The notes below the pieces were generated by a model. It saw only the letters and a list, made by a program, of their open reading frames with translations. It was not told the DNA's origin and ran no database searches. Positions 6,603 to 13,625 of a DNA stretch of 13,924 nt are shown here, one piece after another. Both the position numbers and the translations under genes were made by a program. The stretch is from contig URVA01000031.1 in NCBI GenBank assembly GCA_900551155.1, positions 1 through 13,924 on the forward strand. Direction: 5' to 3'. How positions within the stretch are numbered: the stretch's first letter is position 1; the number at the start of each line of letters is the position of its first letter. This stretch comes from an uncultured Eggerthella sp. (GTDB lineage Bacteria > Actinomycetota > Coriobacteriia > Coriobacteriales > Eggerthellaceae).

Positions 6603-8306
6603 CTAGTAAATACCTAGTCGCTCCTCAAGAGCTTCATTAATAATACGCAGCGCCTTTACACGTGCATAGTATTTATCGTCGCTCTCCAAAATAATCCATG
6701 GAGCATTACGGGTAGACGTCAAACGGAACATATCTTCTACCGCGGCACGATACTGTGGATACTTATCGCGATTGCGCCAATCTTCTGCAGTAATCTTCCA
6801 GCGCTTTTCAGGATTTGCTTCACGTGCTTCAAAACGCTCCAACTGAGTTTCTGGAGAAACATCGACCCAGAACTTCAGCAAGATAGCGCCCCATTCCACC
6901 ATGTCACGTTCAAATTCGTTAATTTCCTCATAAGCACGAGACCATTGAGCAGGACTTGCAAAACCTTCCACTCGTTCTACCAATACTCGACCATACCAAC
7001 TGCGGTCATAAATTCCCACATGACCCGCCTTTGGCAAACGAGTCCAATAGCGCCACAAATGAGGATGCAACAATTCAGGCTTTGTGGGAGCAGGACTTGG
7101 ATAGATGGTGTAAGAACGAGCATCTAGTGCCTGAGCAACGCGCTTAATGCTGCCACCTTTACCTGCTGCATCCCAGCCTTCGTACATAATCATCATAGGA
7201 ATACGCCTGATATACATTTCAAGCTCGATGCGACGCAGACGTTCCTGTTCTGCCTTTAATTGCGACTTGTATTCAGCACGCGAAAGCGCAAGGGTGTGAT
7301 CCACTTCGTCGAGCGTAGGAATATGCTCGCTTGGAGCGAAGCGCGTCATCGTAGGCGCATGCACACTTGCTGCACGAGCTTCTTCTTCTGCCAACGCACG
7401 CAAGCGCTCGTTTTCTTCAGCAGAACGAGTACGTTCATCGCCTTCAACTTCCTGGGTTCCCTTCGCGGAATTTTCCTGTGCCTTTTTCTCTGCCTCTTGA
7501 GTAGAAGCATCTGCTGGCTTTGAAAGCTCCTTTTCAAGAGCGTTTACGATGGTTTGCACAACGCTCAAATTCACACGGCGATGGTCTTCTGCGTCAAGCA
7601 AAATCCAGGGTGCAATTTTGAAGTTAGAATGATCAAGCATCTCATCGTATACCTGATAGGTACGATCATAATCTTCTAGATGCTCTAAATCCTTACGCGA
7701 AACGCGCCACGAAGTAGCAGGATCGCTATACAAGCTGATCAGGCGTTCGCGCTGAGTTTTCTCAGAAATCTGGAGGAAGAATTTAATAACCAGATAGCCG
7801 TCGTTGCGCAGCTGCGTTTCGAAATCCTCAATAGACTTAACCATGCGTGATGCATGTGCCTTAATAGCACCGCGCTCTTTCTTAGACAGCTTGCCCTTAC
7901 CCTTCTTGGGAAGCGTATTAATAATGTGCTGAGCAGCAACCGAATACCAACCACGATCGTAAAACGTCATGCTGCCTCGCTGGCCAAGCGCCTTCCAGAA
8001 TTGCTGCAGGAAAGGATAGTAGCCCGTTGCTCCGAAATCATCATCCAAAACAAGAGCAGCTTCTTTATCGTCAAAGTCTTCCGTTACATATACGGAAGTA
8101 TCACGAGCGTCCAAGTGATACAGCAAATCGGAAATACGGCTACCTTTGCCGGCACCCTTCCATCCTTCAAACAGAACAACGGTACCGAGTTCTTTCTTTT
8201 TAGCTTCTTGCTGAAGTACGACCAAACGGTTTACTAATTCCTTAAAACGAACCTTGTATTCTGCTTTGCTAACTTTTTGAGTCCCCATTCGTACGCTATC
8301 TAACAT
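6603..8306 (-). CDS. pap: Polyphosphate:AMP phosphotransferase, tandem PPK2 domains
   Basis: This cytoplasmic enzyme is predicted to phosphorylate AMP to ADP with polyphosphate as donor. It has two PPK2 (P-loop kinase) domains in one 567-residue chain, the arrangement of class II PPK2/PAP enzymes. Numbering from the ATG at 8306, domain 1 has Walker A G-W-K-G-A-G-K-G (48-55) and Y-D-R-G-W-Y (116-121). Domain 2 has G-W-D-A-A-G-K-G (377-384) and Y-D-R-S-W-Y-G-R (433-440), then R-W-K-I-T-A-E-D-W. In known tandem enzymes the C-terminal domain carries catalysis, and the better-conserved domain 2 here fits. Between the domains, about 263-324, is a charged Glu/Ala/Lys-rich linker. The frame opens at a TTG (8354), but the ATG is preferred because AGGAGA lies 6 bases before it. 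It is divergent from ppx and probably co-transcribed with the downstream sortase. Confidence 0.93.
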   Translation of the reverse strand: MLDSVRMGTQKVSKAEYKVRFKELVNRLVVLQQEAKKKELGTVVLFEGWKGAGKGSRISDLLYHLDARDTSVYVTEDFDDKEAALVLDDDFGATGYYPFLQQFWKALGQRGSMTFYDRGWYSVAAQHIINTLPKKGKGKLSKKERGAIKAHASRMVKSIEDFETQLRNDGYLVIKFFLQISEKTQRERLISLYSDPATSWRVSRKDLEHLEDYDRTYQVYDEMLDHSNFKIAPWILLDAEDHRRVNLSVVQTIVNALEKELSKPADASTQEAEKKAQENSAKGTQEVEGDERTRSAEENERLRALAEEEARAASVHAPTMTRFAPSEHIPTLDEVDHTLALSRAEYKSQLKAEQERLRRIELEMYIRRIPMMIMYEGWDAAGKGGSIKRVAQALDARSYTIYPSPAPTKPELLHPHLWRYWTRLPKAGHVGIYDRSWYGRVLVERVEGFASPAQWSRAYEEINEFERDMVEWGAILLKFWVDVSPETQLERFEAREANPEKRWKITAEDWRNRDKYPQYRAAVEDMFRLTSTRNAPWIILESDDKYYARVKALRIINEALEERLGIY

Positions 8307-8312
8307 GAGGTA

Positions 8313-8318
8313 TCTCCT
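8313..8318 (-). promoter_or_regulatory. Ribosome binding site fixing the pap start
   Basis: AGGAGA on the minus strand, inside a purine-rich run, ends 6 bases before the ATG at 8306. It supports that start over the upstream in-frame TTG at 8354. Confidence 0.7.
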
Positions 8319-8404
8319 CTCCCCCAGAATTTCCTCACGATCTAAACCATTCAAAGGCTTTTATCTGCCGAAATGACTAATCTTGTTAAAGAAATGTGCC
8401 ATAT

Positions 8405-8490
8405 CAGATGCTACCCCACTTTCGCATAAACGAATATAGTTAAATCTAATTAACAACTGCTTTGAGCAAAATTTGTTACAGTAGCATCTG
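8405..8490. promoter_or_regulatory. Divergent pap/ppx control region with a 10-bp inverted repeat
   Basis: The 208-bp gap between the divergent pap and ppx genes must hold both promoters. Two arms, CAGATGCTAC at 8405-8414 and GTAGCATCTG at 8481-8490, are perfect reverse complements with 66 bp of AT-rich DNA between them. The AT-rich core contains TTAACA (8450-8455) and GTTACA (8475-8480). The symmetric placement suggests paired binding sites for one regulator of both polyphosphate transcripts, but no -35/-10 pair with good spacing could be assigned with confidence. Confidence 0.4.
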
Positions 8491-8514
8491 TCCGTCACGA
8501 AGAGAAAGACAACT

Positions 8515-9456
8515 ATGGCGCGCTACGGCATTATCGATTTTGGATCTAACACTATTCGTCTTTGCATTTATGAAGTAGAAAACACCCCGCGAAAACCTCT
8601 CGCAAAAAAAGATGTTCAAACACTTCTTAATTATAAAGTTATGGCGGGTCTTGCTGCCCATATTAAAGATGGCGCAATGACTGAAGCTGGCATAAAAAAA
8701 GCAATTAAAACCATCAACGCCCACCTTCGCCGTGCTGCTCATTTCTCTTGTGAACGAATTGATATTTTCGCAACCGCAGTACTGCGCAACTGCACCAATT
8801 CACGCGAGGCAACCGCCGCTATTGAAGCAGGCATCGACAAGCGCATAACCATTCTTTCAAACGAAGAAGAAGCTCACTTAGGTTTTCTGGGAGCCTGCCT
8901 TGATCGCTCGCTTGATAACGGCACCATGGTAGATATTGGTGGTGGTTCAACCGAGCTTACCCATATCCAAAATGGACTTGACCTCGATAAAGTAAGCATC
9001 CCTCAAGGATCGCTTTCATCTTTTGCAAACTACGTTCAGGGGTTGCTGCCCACCTCAAAGGAAATTGAATCCATCGCCAAGCACTTCAACACTCTTGCAT
9101 CCAAAGAAGGTGCCAGCGTTTATGCCGCTTCCCAGCTCTACGGTATTGGCGGCTCTATTCGTTCTGCAGCAAAGGTATATGGCGACTTATGTAACAATGG
9201 AGAGCGCTATGAATACCTTCTTCCTGAACACATTGATGCTATTTTGTCGCTATATACCAAAGATCCTGATGCCTTTGCCCGTCAAGCACTTCATACCGTG
9301 CCTGATCGTATTCATACCTTCATTCCTGGATGCGTTATCATTCGCGAAATATTTTCACTTTGCAAGGCTGATCGCTTAGATATTTTGAAGTTTGGCGTTC
9401 GTGAGGGATACCTAGCAGAGCGCGTGCTGGTAAAACCAATCGGAAACGACGAATAG
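8515..9456 (+). CDS. ppx: Exopolyphosphatase, Ppx/GppA family
   Basis: This enzyme removes terminal phosphates from polyphosphate, and some family members also hydrolyse pppGpp. The 313-residue protein has the ASKHA-fold phosphate-binding motif I-I-D-F-G-S-N-T-I-R-L (6-16), the catalytic region I-L-S-N-E-E-E-A-x-L-G-F-L-G-A (113-127) and V-D-I-G-G-G-S-T-E-L (139-148). G-I-G-G-S-I-R follows in the second half. It lacks the C-terminal HD-like domain of the long E. coli enzyme, so it is the short two-domain type. The ATG has only a weak purine-rich site (GAGAAAG) upstream. It is divergent from pap and followed in the same direction by ppk after 380 bp. Substrate preference between polyphosphate and pppGpp cannot be told from sequence; the neighbours favour polyphosphate. 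Confidence 0.92.
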   Translation: MARYGIIDFGSNTIRLCIYEVENTPRKPLAKKDVQTLLNYKVMAGLAAHIKDGAMTEAGIKKAIKTINAHLRRAAHFSCERIDIFATAVLRNCTNSREATAAIEAGIDKRITILSNEEEAHLGFLGACLDRSLDNGTMVDIGGGSTELTHIQNGLDLDKVSIPQGSLSSFANYVQGLLPTSKEIESIAKHFNTLASKEGASVYAASQLYGIGGSIRSAAKVYGDLCNNGERYEYLLPEHIDAILSLYTKDPDAFARQALHTVPDRIHTFIPGCVIIREIFSLCKADRLDILKFGVREGYLAERVLVKPIGNDE

Positions 9457-9836
9457 CAAAAAGAGCAAAAGTATTCAGAAAATGTTACACGCAGTAAAAC
9501 ATTTAATAGTCGCAGAGTAATTCCCAGTTCATGAGATAAAACCGTTACAATAGAAATAGTAGATAGATTCTACTAAGTTAATACCTTTACTGTTCGGTGT
9601 TTTGCACCACACAGCACATTCGATTGGTCGTACCATTCGGCTACCCGATTGGTTGTCCACTTCGGTTGCTCGACAGGTTGCCGTTTGGCTATCCCGTTCG
9701 GCTGCACGTTTTGGTCGTTCCATTCGGTTACCCATTCGGCGTACCACTCGATTGTGTATAGGGTGCATGCGCTTTATGTGCGCACTGATGTTTCTAGGTA
9801 GTTTATTGGGGAAACGATAAAGGGAGATTTGACCTT
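9457..9836 (+). other. 380-bp ppx-ppk intergenic region
   Basis: No credible gene lies here. The first half is AT-rich and includes two GTTACA motifs 60 bp apart (9484-9489 and 9544-9549), the second forming TACAAT, a possible -10 without a convincing -35. An inverted repeat TAGTAGA / TCTACTA with a 5-base loop lies at 9557-9575. The second half is the degenerate repeat array listed separately. AGGGAG before the ppk ATG is a good ribosome binding site. No U-tailed terminator was seen after ppx, so read-through into ppk is possible. Confidence 0.6.
9619..9758 (+). repeat. Degenerate array of about 11 units of roughly 12 bp, upstream of ppk
   Basis: Units start near 9619, 9636, 9649, 9661, 9673, 9684, 9697, 9709, 9723, 9735 and 9747. 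The typical form is TTCGGTTACCCA, with variants such as TTGGTTGTCCAC, TTCGGTTGCTCG, TTCGGCTGCACG and TTCGGCGTACCA. Most units are 12 bp, but 11, 13, 14 and 17 also occur, so the array is not in one reading frame. Many units contain GG-N(2-5)-CC, which could pair within or between units if transcribed. The composition is T/G/C-rich with few A on the plus strand, unlike flanking DNA. It lies 78 bp before the ppk start, probably in its leader or promoter region. Confidence 0.65.
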
Positions 9837-12773
9837 ATGATTGAAACAAAGTCAAAGACTGGCCGAACCAACACGCCCGAAGGAAATGAAACCAAATCAG
9901 GGCGACCCTATGTTCTTCCTTACATGCAGAATCGTGAACTTTCATGGCTTGACTTCAACAAGCGCGTTCTCGATCAAGGCGAAGACCATAACGTACCACT
10001 GCTCGAGCGCCTTACGCGCGTATCCATTTTCTCCAGCAACTTGCAGGAATTTTTCATGGTTCGCGTGGGCAGCTTGACTGACCTTTCTTTAGTAAATAAA
10101 GAACTGCGTGACAATAAAACGCAGATGACTCCTGACGAGCAGCTTCGCGCAATTTACGATCGTTGCCACGAACTGTATCCAGAGCAGGAGCGCATCTACA
10201 ATCAGATTCAGGAAAAACTTGCTGAGCGCGGTATTCGCCAGCTTAAAGAAGACGAGCTGAATAAAGAACAAGCAGCTTATCTTAGCGAATATCTTAAAGC
10301 TCAAGTGGTTCCTTATTTGTCACCCCAGATTATCAACTCCCGCCACCCCTTCCCTCATCTAGAAAATGGTGCACTTTATGTTCTTCTTCGTCTTGACGAA
10401 GAAAATGCCCCTACAAAAACCAAGGGCTCAGACAAAAAGAAGGAAAAGAACCTCGGCGCTGAAGATGCAACGTTTGGTTTGGTGCCACTACCTCGTCAGG
10501 CAAAGCGCGTCATTCCGCTTCCAGGTGAAGACACCCAGTTCATCTTGTTGGAAAACGCTCTGAAGACCATCGTGGGCGATGTGTTCTCGATGTATACCAC
10601 CAAGCGTGCAAGCGTAATCTGCGTAACCCGCAATGCCGATATCGATCCAAACGATGGCACCGAGGATATGGATTACGATTACCGCGAGCATATGAAGCGC
10701 ATTCTGAAAAAACGTGCGCGCCTTGCTCCTGTCCGTTTGGAAACCGACACGCCGCTTTCTCCTGTAACCAAGAAATTCTTGCTGAAGCGCCTTGGCCTGA
10801 AGATGCATCAGGTCTACGTAACCAGCGTACCTTTGGATATGGGATATGCGTGGGGCTTAGACGGCATGGTTAAACCTGAATTAGCCAGCAAGCTTACCCC
10901 CGAGCCCTTCACCCCTACCTGGCCTGCATGCCTCGATAAGAAGCGTTCCATTATTGAGCAGGTTTGCGAAAAGGATGCCTTGCTTATGTATCCTTATGAG
11001 AGCATGGATCCTTTTGTAACCATGCTTCGCGAAGCTTCCGTAGATCCTTCCGTTATTTCTATCAAGATTACGCTGTACCGCTTAGCCAGCCAGTCACATT
11101 TGGCTGAAGCTTTGCTGGCAGCTGCTGAAAACGGCAAAGAAGTAACCGCTCTGTTCGAACTGCGTGCACGCTTTGACGAATCCAACAACATTGAATGGTC
11201 TCAGCGCTTCGAGCAGGCAGGCGCAAATGTAATCTATGGTTTCCACGACTTTAAGGTCCATTCAAAGATTTGCGCTATTACCCGTCACACCGACAAGGGA
11301 ATTCAGCATATTACTCAGCTGGGTACGGGCAACTATAACGAAAAGACTTCTAAGCTCTATACCGACTTCTCGTTCATTACTACCGATGAGAGCATCGGCA
11401 AAGATGCAGCAGAGTTCTTCCGCAACATGCAGCTTGAAAACGCATCTGATCGTTATCAGACTCTTTCCGTTGCTCCTCTGCAGATCAAGCCAATGATCCT
11501 GGCAAAGATTGACGAGCAGATTGAACTTGCTCGTGCTGGCAAGCCAAACGGATTGATGTTCAAAACCAATTCCGTAACCGACAAAGACATAATCGACAAG
11601 ATTGCAGAAGCTTCTCAGGCAGGAGTTCATGCAACCCTGTTTGTTCGTGGTATTTCTTGTCTGGTTCCTGGCGTTGAGGGTTATACCGACAACGTAAAGG
11701 TAGTTTCCATCGTTGGTCGTCTGCTTGAACACAGCCGTATTTATGGTTTCGGTCCTCGCGACAACCGCGAAATTTACCTTTCCAGCGCAGACTTAATGAC
11801 CCGAAACATGGAAAAGCGTGTTGAGATTGCTTGGCCAATCAAGAACGAAGAACTCAAAGAAAAAGTTAACGAGTATCTGGACATTTCGCTTTCCGACACC
11901 GCAAAACTGCGTATGCTGAAGAGCAACCTTGAATACACTCCTCTCGAGTTCTTTGCAGCTGAAGGCCCTGATGGCATTCCTGAGTCGTTTGATTCGCAGG
12001 AATACTTAATCAAAAAAGCGCGCGAGGATTACCTGCATTCATTAGAGGTTCGTGAAGAACAGGCAGCTCAGCGCAGTGCTACTGCCCGAGTTCAGCGTAT
12101 TCGCGATCGCGAAATGATGACTTCCGCGGCTACTCCTGTCGTGGAAAATCCAGAAACGGGCGAACCACTTCCTGGTGTTGGCAACGTTGCTCCTCAAGCA
12201 GAAGACGCAAACGCCGTACTTGAAACTACTGAAAGCCAAGAGGCAACGTTGGGTGCAGATGCGGCACAGGCAGCTGCTGCAAGCGCGGCTGGCTCTGCTG
12301 TAAGTATGACTGGTTCTGAGGCGGGCTCTGGCTCCGATGCTACCGATCTTGGCTTCGGTACTGCAGGCGCTTCCGTATCATCTGTGACTACTTCCACCGA
12401 CGCTCCTGCTTCCGCCTCCGCTTCCACTACTTCCACCGCAGCAAGCGCCTCAGCAGGCACCTCAACTGAAGGCACCTCTGTTGCAGGCGGAATTGAAGAA
12501 GTTGAACCTGGCGTAGCAGGTCCTGCATTCGGCACGGCTGGAACTCAGGCTACAACTCAGCAGGCAGCTACTGCAACTCAGCAGCCTACCTCTGCTCAAG
12601 TCACAGATACCGCAGCTACTGCTCAAACTCAGGAAAGCGCACAAGTGGCTCCCGAGGTTGAAGTTATCCCAACTGAGCAGAAAGCAAGCGAAGCAGGTGC
12701 AATTCAACTCGTTCCTAAGAAGCCAAGCTTATGGACCCGTATTAAATTCCTGTTCACAGGCAAGTTGAGCTAA
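9837..12773 (+). CDS. ppk: Polyphosphate kinase 1 with a long low-complexity C-terminal extension
   Basis: PPK1 reversibly polymerises the gamma-phosphate of ATP into polyphosphate via a phosphohistidine. Typical PPK1 is near 700 residues; this one is 978. The N-terminal domain begins N-R-E-L-S-W-L-D-F-N-x-R-V-L (32-45), and N-L-Q-E-F-F-M-V-R-V-G follows (68-78). A Lys-rich insertion lies at about 190-208. Catalytic residues are visible as K-V-H-S-K (His475, the expected phosphohistidine) and L-L-E-H-S-R-I-Y-G-F (His632), with T-G-N-Y-N-E-K-T (497-504) and S-S-A-D-L-M-T-R-N (649-657). The conserved core ends by about 735. Residues about 745-958 are Ala/Thr/Ser/Gln/Glu-rich and probably disordered. 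The last 20 residues turn basic and amphipathic (K-K-P-S-L-W-T-R-I-K-F-L-F-T-G-K), a possible peripheral membrane or partner-binding tip. ATG 9837 follows AGGGAG. Confidence 0.96.
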   Translation: MIETKSKTGRTNTPEGNETKSGRPYVLPYMQNRELSWLDFNKRVLDQGEDHNVPLLERLTRVSIFSSNLQEFFMVRVGSLTDLSLVNKELRDNKTQMTPDEQLRAIYDRCHELYPEQERIYNQIQEKLAERGIRQLKEDELNKEQAAYLSEYLKAQVVPYLSPQIINSRHPFPHLENGALYVLLRLDEENAPTKTKGSDKKKEKNLGAEDATFGLVPLPRQAKRVIPLPGEDTQFILLENALKTIVGDVFSMYTTKRASVICVTRNADIDPNDGTEDMDYDYREHMKRILKKRARLAPVRLETDTPLSPVTKKFLLKRLGLKMHQVYVTSVPLDMGYAWGLDGMVKPELASKLTPEPFTPTWPACLDKKRSIIEQVCEKDALLMYPYESMDPFVTMLREASVDPSVISIKITLYRLASQSHLAEALLAAAENGKEVTALFELRARFDESNNIEWSQRFEQAGANVIYGFHDFKVHSKICAITRHTDKGIQHITQLGTGNYNEKTSKLYTDFSFITTDESIGKDAAEFFRNMQLENASDRYQTLSVAPLQIKPMILAKIDEQIELARAGKPNGLMFKTNSVTDKDIIDKIAEASQAGVHATLFVRGISCLVPGVEGYTDNVKVVSIVGRLLEHSRIYGFGPRDNREIYLSSADLMTRNMEKRVEIAWPIKNEELKEKVNEYLDISLSDTAKLRMLKSNLEYTPLEFFAAEGPDGIPESFDSQEYLIKKAREDYLHSLEVREEQAAQRSATARVQRIRDREMMTSAATPVVENPETGEPLPGVGNVAPQAEDANAVLETTESQEATLGADAAQAAAASAAGSAVSMTGSEAGSGSDATDLGFGTAGASVSSVTTSTDAPASASASTTSTAASASAGTSTEGTSVAGGIEEVEPGVAGPAFGTAGTQATTQQAATATQQPTSAQVTDTAATAQTQESAQVAPEVEVIPTEQKASEAGAIQLVPKKPSLWTRIKFLFTGKLS

Positions 12774-12785
12774 TAGCTTATTGGT

Positions 12786-12852
12786 TTAGCCGAGCTAACA
12801 ATTAAACCTGTCATTTAGCCAGCCAACAGCTTAGCCAAGCTAACAATTAAAC
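12786..12852 (+). repeat. Two near-identical 22-bp direct repeats downstream of ppk
   Basis: Copies at 12786-12807 and 12831-12852 differ at one base. Each starts TTAGCC and ends AACAATTAAAC, with a 45-bp period. A partial copy (TTTAGCCAGCCAACAGC, 12814-12830) lies between them. Flanking ATTGGTT (12780-12786) and AACCAAT (12878-12884) form an outer inverted repeat. The block sits between the ppk stop and its terminator, so it would be in the 3' untranslated region. Confidence 0.6.
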
Positions 12853-12899
12853 TCGTTACTTGCTCGAGCTAGCGGTTAACCAATCGCTGTGATATTACT

Positions 12900-12937
12900 A
12901 AGAGGCGCCCGCTTTAGAATGCGGGTGCCTCTTTTTA
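12900..12937 (+). terminator. Strong intrinsic terminator after ppk
   Basis: A GC-rich stem (AGAGGCGCCCGC pairing with GCGGGTGCCTCT, one G-T wobble) encloses an 8-base loop and is followed at once by a T-run. It ends the ppx/ppk block. The rest of the 289-bp gap to the deformylase gene is AT-rich and must hold that gene's promoter, which could not be assigned. Confidence 0.93.
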
Positions 12938-13062
12938 TGTTTTTCGACTTTTTTCGAGAAAAACGCACCACCCCTGCAGATAAGAACCTCTAACCAGAAC
13001 AATTAGATATCATATTCATATCGCTTATTAACTAACAACCATTTCAGCTAGGTAGGCACCAC

Positions 13063-13545
13063 ATGATTTGTCCTATTGTTACTTCTCCGATTATCTTGCA
13101 AATTCCCAGCACTGAAGCCACCCGAGAGGATATGCCTACTGGTCAAAATCTCAAAGAAACGCTTCAGGCACATGCGCATGAATGCGTAGGGATGGCAGCA
13201 TATATGATTGGAGTACATAAACGCATAATTGTTGTGTTCGATGACAATGGCGCCAAAAATAACAGTGGCAACGATCACAAAGGCACCAAGACAAACTCCA
13301 AAGCTAACGTGGCAAAAAGCGAACCAATCCTGATGTACAACCCCGAAATAATCAAATCAGCCAAACCTTACGAAACCAAAGAGGGCTGTTTATCGCTTTC
13401 GGGTGTTCGCAGCACCACAAGATTTGATCGTATAGAAGTTCGCTATCTCGATGGGCAATTCCGCGAGCAAACAAAAACCTTCAAAGGTTTTACGGCGCAA
13501 ATAATCCAGCACGAAATAGATCATTGCAATGGCATTCTGATTTAG
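13063..13545 (+). CDS. Peptide deformylase-like protein, variant motif 1
   Basis: Deformylases are metal enzymes that remove the N-formyl group from new proteins. This 160-residue protein retains E-G-C-L-S (107-111, metal-ligand Cys109) and Q-H-E-I-D-H (149-154, ligands His150 and His154, catalytic Glu151). Motif 1, normally G-x-G-x-A-A-x-Q, reads V-G-M-A-A-Y-M (42-48), so the glutamine that stabilises the transition state is Met. A hydrophilic Asn/Lys/Gly-rich stretch (about 61-86) interrupts the core, and the usual N-terminal leader of canonical enzymes is short. I recall short deformylase-like proteins with a G-M-A-A-x-M motif in Gram-positive anaerobes; here this may be a second, specialised copy rather than the housekeeping enzyme. 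ATG 13063 is preceded by AGGTAGG. It stands alone between a terminator and the next gene, 80 bp away. Confidence 0.85.
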   Translation: MICPIVTSPIILQIPSTEATREDMPTGQNLKETLQAHAHECVGMAAYMIGVHKRIIVVFDDNGAKNNSGNDHKGTKTNSKANVAKSEPILMYNPEIIKSAKPYETKEGCLSLSGVRSTTRFDRIEVRYLDGQFREQTKTFKGFTAQIIQHEIDHCNGILI

Positions 13546-13625
13546 AGCATGTAACAAACATCTAAAGCAGTATCTTCATCTACCATTTAAGCACCTCATA
13601 ACAGCACACCAAAAAAGGAGTCGTC

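Noticed and set aside
7854..8237. 127-codon plus-strand open frame
   Set aside because: It is antisense to the first PPK2 domain of pap and has no domain or start signal.
8307..8354. Longer pap starting at TTG 8354
   Set aside because: The ATG at 8306 has a strong AGGAGA site, and the extra 16 residues include the translated ribosome binding site region.
9619..9758. CRISPR-like array
   Set aside because: Units are only about 12 bp, degenerate and contiguous with no unique spacers, and no cas genes are nearby.
9529..9820. Two short open frames (minus 9529-9768, plus 9602-9820) across the ppx-ppk gap
   Set aside because: Both translate the degenerate 12-mer array. Unit lengths of 11, 13, 14 and 17 break any repeating reading frame, the plus frame starts at TTG, and neither has a convincing ribosome binding site.
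12194..12535. 113-codon minus-strand open frame rich in Ala/Val/Glu/Pro
   Set aside because: It mirrors the Ala/Ser/Thr low-complexity tail of PPK1 on the opposite strand; skewed composition keeps the frame open by chance.
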